Below, in pieces: positions 56,988 to 64,000 of a stretch of DNA of 64,000 nucleotides. The position numbers and the translations under genes were made by a program. The notes below the pieces were generated by a model that saw nothing but the letters and a program-made list of their open reading frames with translations, did no database searches and was not told the origin of the DNA. Each line of letters begins with the position of its first letter. Within the stretch, counting starts at the first letter, position 1. The stretch is from NCBI GenBank assembly GCA_027924645.1, contig BSBN01000354.1:10620001-10684000 (forward strand), read 5' to 3'. The stretch is from Cunninghamia lanceolata (lineage: Eukaryota; Streptophyta; Pinopsida; Cupressales; Cupressaceae).

Positions 56988-59588
56988 TTCATATGATAGG
57001 ATAGGTTGTTCTTGGATAACTGTGATACACTTTGGATGGCTGACAACATAGTCAAGCATGATGGGTTTTGAATTGATTATGGGATAAGAGGCTCTTTGAT
57101 AGGATTAATGGATGTTGATTGCATGATAGTGTTTGATTTTGGATAAGGATTGTACTAGGAGACTCTTCAAAGGTTGGATAGGCATTGAATTGCATGGCGG
57201 TGTTTGATTTTGGAAGATACTAGGTGACCTTTGGATAATCTTGGTAAATGTGCGATCAATGACTTCATGCTTTCTAGGTAGATGGTTATCCTTTGCTAAG
57301 AGTCCTTGAATAAAATCCTTCATGGGTTTCATGGATGGGGTATTATTAGGTTGATGATTGGATGGTTGATAGGATTGTGGATAAGATTGTTTTTTATAAG
57401 ATGGATTTGAGTTAGATTATAGAGGTTTTGAGGATGTAGGGATTGCATAGGATGTGGAGGCTACAAGGTTCTCACATGAGGTTAGGATTGAAAATATGGA
57501 TTGATTATGAGGACCTTGATCTAGAGTGGTGCTTCCCTTGTCAATGGTACCATAAGGATGATCAGTAGATATGTGTTTAGGATTGGCATGATAGCTAGTG
57601 ATAGATGGTTCTTCATTGAAAGGCTCTTGCATGTTCATAGGCGAGTGATGAAAGTTTATGGAAAGTTTTCATGTAATAATCTCATTAAGAGTTCATCATT
57701 AGGAATATCATCATCATGATATTTGTCTTGATCTACAATCTAACTATCATTATCAAAGGGGTTTCAATTTTGGTTATGACAAGGGGACTCACAAAAATAG
57801 AATGGATGCATGATTTTTTATTTGGATTTGAAAAGATTTGATGATGTTCGTTGATGGATTGGATTATGATTTGATTACTTTTTGGATGATTTGGAGGATT
57901 TGATTTTGAGATGATGGGATTTAGGATAATTTTATGGTTTTAGAGTTTGATGATTTGGAACTTAAGATATGTTACAAGATGTCAATTTTTTTTAGAAATT
58001 TTGGATTTGAGAGATTGCATATAAGATCTTTGGTAACTTTATGGTGAATGGATCAAGGGTTTGTGGCACTTGATTCTTGATTGCATGTTGGTTGAGTTAT
58101 ATTGGATGAGATTTGATTTGGTTGGATTAGGATTGATTGGGATTTGGGATGAAGGTATAAGACCTTGTTGGATTTTAATTTTGATTTTGATTTGATTGGA
58201 ACTTGGATTGATTGGGATTAAATTAGGTGCAAAAATATTTGAATGATGATTGATTTGTGATTTAGGATTAAGGTACAAGATCTTGGATAAAGATTTGATT
58301 CAATTTGATTAAGATGAGAGACTGTGCTTGATTTGAATGATGATTTCATGATGGGATGGTTTTATTAGATAAAGTTAGGAGACTTTGTTTTATGATTACC
58401 ACTAATTGGAAAAGGATTGGATGTGATGTTTGATTTGGTTGATTGGTTTGATGTTGATGATTGGATGGACTAAGGTTTAGGATGATACTTTATGGATGGA
58501 TGAAAATTTGGGATGAGGGTTTGAATGGATTAGGATTTAAAATGATGATTGAATGAGGTTTGATAAGATCTATGACCTCAGAGAGATTGGATGATGAATT
58601 TGGGTTAAAGGATGAAGTTTGATCTATGAAACTAAATGGACTAGTTACTAGGTGTTGGTTGGGTTTTGACTAAATTGGAATGGATGGACCAAGATTGATT
58701 AGGATTGAGATTGAGTAATTTTGATTTGGGATGATGGATTGCATTAGATTTGATGAGTTGGATGTTGATTGAGGATTTGGATTAGGATATAGATTTGTGA
58801 TTTAAGGAGTTGGATTGAACAAAGATGAACTTGGGTTTGATTTGGATGACTTGGGAGATGGTTTTATTGGGATTTGGGATGCAAATTTGAACTTGGTAAG
58901 GATAATGATGTTGCTCTCTACACAAGGTGGGGGCATGAGATTATGATTTGCAGTTATGGATTTAAAATTCCTTCAAATGATTGTAGGAGGATTTGGGTTA
59001 TGGTTCTTTCAAGTTGGATTTTTTCAATTGATTGTTTGTAGTACAAAAGTTTAAAGTTTGGACACAAAATTATTTAATGATTGTTTGTAAGAGGACACAT
59101 AAAACACAACACAACCATTGGTTTAAGTGTGTATTTAAAGGATGTTTTCTGGTTTCCCACATGAAGACACATCAAGCACATTAACAATCTATTCTATTCA
59201 AGTGGGTGTATATACACTTGTAATCCCACCTTGCTACCTTTGTTTAGTCATAATGTGCAAGTCCCATGATGAGGAAACTAACTATTTTTATCACCCAATA
59301 TCACTCAAAAGGTGCAAGGGGAGAGCATACACAACATGTACATTTGATTCTAGGGGGCATATACACTTGATCTAAAGCTTGTGTGGTGAGTAAGTTTTTG
59401 GGGCTAACTGATTACCGGTGCATTACATATATATATAGTCAAATGGTCTTAATCTCGGCTATACAAGAATCTATGGGATGTCCTCATTATATGTTAGGTA
59501 CATGAGGAAAAAGTCCATGAAATGAGGAGTATGTTTAATGGTGTGGTTTGAGAGGGTAACCCACTCTCCTCCTTCACTTTGCAAGGTA
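56988..59588. other. C-poor, GGATT-rich non-coding region
   Basis: This is the right flank of element F's target. The plus strand is made largely of words such as GGATTGATT, GGGATTTGGGATG and TTGGATGA, with very few C. A small frame at 59142-59375 has no family likeness. No gene is seen. Confidence 0.55.
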
Positions 59589-60260
59589 CACTAGTACAAA
59601 AACAACAATATATGATTAAAAAAACTACTAAAAGCTACTTATAAATGACTAAACATGGTCACGTGACCATTAGTAGTTTATTTTTGGTCATTTATAATGT
59701 GACCAAATTTATGACTAAACCATTTTTAGTCATTTATTGGTGGTTTTGATTGATCAATTTGGTAGTATATTTAGTCATTAATTTATTCATTGATTTAGTC
59801 ATATATTTAATAATATTTATTCACTGAGCTTGGTCACATGACCATTAGTAGTTTATTCCTGGTCATTTATAACATGACCAAATTTATGGCTAAACCATTT
59901 TTAGTCATTTATTCACTAATTTTTAGTCATTTATTCATTTTGTTCACTGATTTTTGACTAAAAGTGTTGAAAATGAGACAATGCTTTTGAGGTTTAAACA
60001 TAAAACACAGAAAAACATAATCAATCATTCATTTGCACATAATGAAACAACTATTAAGAAGGCAAAATACTAAAATTTTATTGAGAAAAGGTGTTCTTAT
60101 AGCAAATACAAGACTTAAATATGTGTCTTTGCTTTGAAAAATGTGTTATAAAGTGTGTTTCTCAGTGTTGTGACTGAGAAAATTGAGTTACAATGCTTTA
60201 TTTTTTGCTTATACAACTCAAAAACATGAAAGAACTACTTGAAAAATGAAGCGTAAGGGT
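59589..60260 (+). mobile_element. CACTA-type transposon terminus with subterminal repeats
   Basis: CACTAGTACAAAAAC at 59589 matches the start of plant CACTA (En/Spm) inverted repeats. The next 350 bases hold subterminal repeats: two copies 175 bp apart (59654 and 59829) of a block with TGGTCAC(G/A)TGACCATTAGTAG, GGTCATTTATAA and ACCATTTTTAGTCATTTA, plus extra TTTAGTCAT words. The opposite terminus was not found in the window, so the element's extent is unknown. A 3-bp target repeat (GTA at 59586-59588) cannot be tested. Confidence 0.7.
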
Positions 60261-60339
60261 CCTATATCTCATCCCAAGCATGGGAGAGCATATAGGAACT
60301 AAAATTGACTAAGTTCTCATGCTTAAAATTAACTAAGAG

Positions 60340-60754
60340 ACAAACATTTATTAGTGGATGAGCATCTGGGAGTCTTGCTTCCATAAGAAAGTTCTTTGTC
60401 TTTTCAGCATCATAGAAGTTTGATTCTCTAGTTATATGTTCCACCTCCTTGATTTGTCCAGTTTTGGTTGCTGATTCAATGTATTTGAAGTGAATGTTGG
60501 GATCCTCACTGCCAATGACATTAAAAATATAATTTACCATATAAGTACAAGGTTCCCAAGCTACTACAAAATTACCTCCTCAAATAGATCAATGAATATC
60601 AATGACAAAATGATACAAGTGACAATCCAAAGTCAAATCACCTGGAGCTCAAATATGCACCGAAGAAGAAATATAGCCCTTCATAAGACTTGAACTGTTC
60701 AAACAACTTGATGCATGAGTCTACACCCAATTATTCAAAATATTCCTTGGCAAC
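60340..60754 (-). pseudogene. Clathrin heavy chain gene fragment: two exons and one intron
   Basis: On the minus strand exon one (60754-60642) reads VAKEYFE, a stop, then [20 protein letters not shown] and FFFGAYLSS. Exon two (60508-60340) reads [40 protein letters not shown] and [16 protein letters not shown]. This is the repeat region of clathrin heavy chain, the triskelion coat protein of endocytic vesicles. The intron (60641-60509) starts GTGATTTG and ends TTGGCAG, and joins the frame exactly between two Ser codons. A further acceptor (CACACAG) precedes exon one. After INVC the frame leaves clathrin ([13 protein letters not shown]). The fragment covers about 94 residues of a protein of roughly 1,700. 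It lies about 750 bases inside the CACTA terminus, so capture by that transposon is likely (inference). Confidence 0.9.
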
Positions 60755-62543
60755 CTGTGTGACATGAAAAAATTTAACATCAAAAATAAGAGAGCAATTG
60801 TCAATGTCATCTAGAGCCAACATTATTAATTTGAAATAAATAAAAGGTGCACAATTTTTACCTAGACAATTATTCAGAGATACTCCACTCTACTCCACAT
60901 ACCACTCCACTGTGCTATACAAATAGTCATAACACTGCCAGTAGAGCCCTGCAACTAATCATCTGAGTAGAAGGGATATAAGGATAGGAAACATATAGAA
61001 GCACTATCTAAAATCATGAAATGGCTCTGTCAAGTTAGAAGGCTTATTGTCACACCATCAAAGAATTGTCGCCATTAGGAACATGAGGCATAATACACAT
61101 GGATCTGTATATTGTCTTTGTAATCACTGCCATTACAAACCAACTGCAAACAAAGACACTTATGTCTGAAACCAATGAGGAAAGCATTCATGTCTGAAAC
61201 CAAGTAACAACTGTTAGAAGAAAATGAAGTAAATATGCCATTGTTCACTAGGAATTGACAATATAATTGTCTCAAAAGACCATATCTATTCACTTTTGAT
61301 CATAGCAAAACATGACATGTCACAACCTTGTATCTCTTATAATCATACAATCACACCTCTTGCAACTTTCTGAAGCATAAATAACAATACTCACTTCTAC
61401 TAAATATCTGAATGATCAAGAAACAACTCTGTCATACTTATATTTATAAGTACCTTACCTTGCATCAACTTTTATCAACACCTTTGAAACTTACCTTGCA
61501 TCAACAAACATCATTACCTTTTACACCAATGATGTGCAACCAATGATCAAAGAAGGATGCAAATGCATACCACTGTCACAAATACCACTGTCACAAGCAA
61601 CCACTATCATTAGCAAGCCACTTTTTCACTGTCACAAGTAAGAAGTATAAGATCATAACTATCATAGTTAGAGAATTGCCAACTGTCACTATAATACCAA
61701 CTATTGTTACCGATCATTGATAGAATATTGTATTAGGCATACCATTTACTATGCATTCACTATGATACTCCATCACTCAATTGTGCATAGGTAAGATGAT
61801 ACTTTCACTGTAATTCATATCAACTATTAAGAATAGGTAGATCTATAGGTTATAATACATGGCCTCCAAGATGAATTGATAAGTCTTGAGAGAACCTATA
61901 CAAACTTTTAATGACTTCCAAACCTACAGACACTTTTAAACCATCGTGATAATGCTATTTTACTCTTATGTAGGCTTCTTGGACTCTTTAGGGTTCTCAT
62001 GAAGAATTTCAACTAGGAGTTTTAGAACCTTCATACATCTTAGACATATTTGTAGTCTTTTTTTAATTATTATAGACTTTCACTTACTACCCATGATGTC
62101 TCTTTCCTTTGCATCTTGCTACTATTATTAGGTTTCTACAATAAACCCTTAAATATCTTGTAGAGTTTCAAAATGTGTTTGACACTGATGCATGGATCCT
62201 TCATGTCTTTCAGTATGGTTTTTGTAGGGTTTCCTAAACTTGTACAAGTGTTTGACAATGTTGACATACTTCTAGATTCACTATGCAGACCCTAAACTAT
62301 TGGTAGAGTTCTTTACTCTTGACAACTTCATTGGCGGAGTTCAATAACCTTAAGAAGACCTTTCTGTGAACTAGGTTAAGGTTTGCATAACTTTAACCTC
62401 TATTAGACTTATGAAAGCTTATAACTTTTACAAACCCCTTAATATTTTATAAAAAAATTATATAGCATCATACAATTGTAAGAAAATACAGGTATCAATA
62501 CAAAACTCCGCAAGATATCAATATAGTGCTTATGACTTCTTCC
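60755..62543. other. Non-coding stretch, possibly transposon interior
   Basis: No gene recognised. Short CACTGTCACAA words recur at 61570-61640. More clathrin intron sequence may lie directly right of 60755. Confidence 0.45.
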
Positions 62544-63700
62544 ATCAAAGCATAAAGGATAGAGAAATTTTGTCAAATGTTGTAGTGGCAACTACCCTGG
62601 TAGACATGAATGCAAAATGTGGAAACATCTAGACAAAGCACGTGAACTGTTTGACAAAATTCCTCAAAGAAATGTGGTCTCATGGATTGCAATGATTGTA
62701 GGATATGCACAAATTGAACTTTTGAGAAGACTTTAGAAACTTTCAAGAAAATGTAATTGGTAGGTGTAAAGCTAGACTCCACAACCTTTGCCAGCATCCT
62801 CCATGCCTATACCAAAATGGGATATTTGGAACAAGGTATTGACATCCATCAAAGCATGAAGGATAGAGGAATTTTTTTAGATGTTGTAGTTGCAACTGCC
62901 CTGGTAGACATGTATGTAAAATGTGGAACCATGGACAAGGCACATGAATTTTTTGATAGAATGCCTCAAAAAAATGTGGTCTCATGGACTGCAATGATTG
63001 CAGGATATACACAAATTAGGTTTTTTGAAAAAACTCTATAAACTTTCAAGAAAATGCAATTGGTAGGTGTAAAGCCAGACTGCACAACCTTTGCCAGCAT
63101 CCTCCCTGCCTATTCCAAAATGGAAGCTTTGGAACAGGGAATGGGCATCCATCAAAGCATAATGGACGAGGGATTTTTGTCAGATATTTTAGTTGGACAG
63201 AATGCCTCAAAGAGATGTTATCTCTTGGACTGCAATTATTGTTGGATATGCACAAAATGGATTTATTGGAAAGGCATTACAAACTTTAAAGCAAATGCAA
63301 TTGGCAGGTGTAAAGCCAAATTCCACAACCTTTGCTAGCATCTTTCTTGCCTACACCAAAATGGGAGCATTGGAACAAGGTATGGACATCCATCAAAAAG
63401 TAATGGATAGAGGAATTTTTTTAGATGTTGTAGTTTCAACTGCCCTAGTAGACATTTATGCAAAATGTGGAAGCATTGAAAAGGCATGTGAATTGTTTGG
63501 CAGAATGCCTCAAAGAGATGTCATCTCATGGAATGTAATGGTTACGAGATATGCAAAAAATGGATTTGTTGAAAAGGCTTTAGAAACTGTCAAGCAAATG
63601 CAATTAGCAGGTGTAAAGCCAAATTCAACAACCTTTGTCAACATACTCCCTGCCTATGCCAAAATGGGCGCTTTGGAACAGGGTATGGACATCCATCATC
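62544..63700 (+). pseudogene. PLS-type pentatricopeptide repeat (PPR) protein fragment
   Basis: Four successive units, each of about 101 residues (three PPR motifs), start at VGVKPDSTTFASIL-like blocks with ATG codons at 62751, 63054, 63295 and 63598. Each has LEQGMDIHQ, D(V)VVATALVDMYAKCG, ELFDRMPQR(D/N)V(V/I)SWTAMI and GYAQNGF. Spacing is 303, 241 and 303 bp. The 62-bp loss in the second unit falls at SDILV/GQNAS and shifts the frame. The first unit has further shifts and stops (62630-62745). PPR proteins of this type bind organelle RNA, one base per P/S motif pair, mostly in editing. Both ends are missing: no transit peptide and no E/DYW domain. The last open part is 63193-63747. Confidence 0.92.
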
Positions 63701-64000
63701 AGAGAGACCACACCATATCGGTGGGAGATACTTTCATGTCTCCCTGATAAAAAAATCATCATCAAAGAGGCTATACTATATTGATGGGAGGTACTTTAAT
63801 TCCCTCCGATGAAACACTGTGCATGAAATAATGTGATCATCATCGAGCATACTACAACACATCGGAAGGAGAAGTCTGAGAGTCCCTTCAATAAAAAGAA
63901 AATGATCTATATTGAAGATTATCGAAGAGACCGAGTCATATCGGAGAGAACTTGTGAAAGTCTCCCTGATCTAATAATATGAAACTATAAGGAACATCAA
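63694..64000 (+). repeat. Hairpin-forming imperfect tandem repeats fused to the PPR fragment
   Basis: Four imperfect units begin (C)AT(C/T)ATC(A/G)(A/G)AG at 63694, 63757, 63838 and 63917. Each contains ATCGG.GGGAGA followed by GTCTCCCTGAT or a variant, so each can fold into a stem-loop. The PPR reading frame runs into the first unit at GMDIHHQRDH. The array runs to near the window end. Confidence 0.7.

Noticed and set aside
60262..60540. Intact small gene of 92 codons
   Set aside because: The start codon lies in an intron of the clathrin fragment, and its C-terminal part is non-clathrin sequence past an exon border.

Overview
The window looks like repeat-dominated nuclear DNA of a land plant, most likely a gymnosperm (conifer). 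The reasons are several generations of nested LTR retrotransposons, tRNA-iMet-type primer sites, Ty1/copia and Ty3/gypsy proteins, a CACTA transposon end, and a PLS-type pentatricopeptide-repeat (PPR) fragment of a style I associate with conifers. The species assignment is inference. I see no intact host gene. Every coding region is part of a mobile element or a decayed host-gene fragment.

Layout. 1-2357: 3' end of a Ty1/copia element (RT, RNase H, 3' LTR). 2358-7273: LTR debris and non-coding DNA. 7279-29189: element B, an LTR retrotransposon bounded by the 5-bp target duplication ATGAC. It contains three later insertions, each with its own target duplication: a solo LTR (7665-9131, GTTTT), element A in reverse orientation in B's 5' LTR (9417-16609, ATTTT), and element C in reverse orientation inside B's second ORF (20113-23713, TAGGA). 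29195-34013: non-coding. About 34014-40477: element D, a minus-strand gypsy remnant with gag and protease only. 41387-56982: element F, a plus-strand Ty3/gypsy element (AATAG) with gag, protease, an RNase H of the RVT_3 type, RT, degenerate RNase H and integrase. A 4.6-kb putative solo LTR (50544-55179, ACTGG) sits in its 3' untranslated region. 56988-59588: C-poor non-coding DNA. 59589 onward: a CACTA terminus with subterminal repeats, then an intron-containing clathrin heavy-chain fragment. 62544-63700: decayed PPR gene, running directly into hairpin-forming tandem repeats up to the window end.

The most interesting system is the A/B pair. They are distinct but related LTR retrotransposons with the same primer site, the same polypurine tract type and the same gene order: a coiled-coil protein with several CCHC zinc knuckles, then a long second ORF (ORF2) of about 980 codons. 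Neither shows protease, RT, RNase H or integrase. ORF2 is conserved along its length between A and B, has a globular N-terminal region, a Lys/Glu/Ser-rich middle and a coiled-coil C-terminus, and matches no family I recognise. I infer a non-autonomous group that moves with another element's enzymes while carrying its own conserved protein.

How things fit together: B inserted first; A, C and the solo LTR inserted later. A, B, C and D all lack RT and integrase, so most LTR elements here depend, or depended, on enzymes supplied from elsewhere. Stop codons in the elements are largely of the kind expected from cytosine deamination (CAG to TAG, CGA to TGA). All boundaries and domain calls come from reading the sequence; no database search was run.
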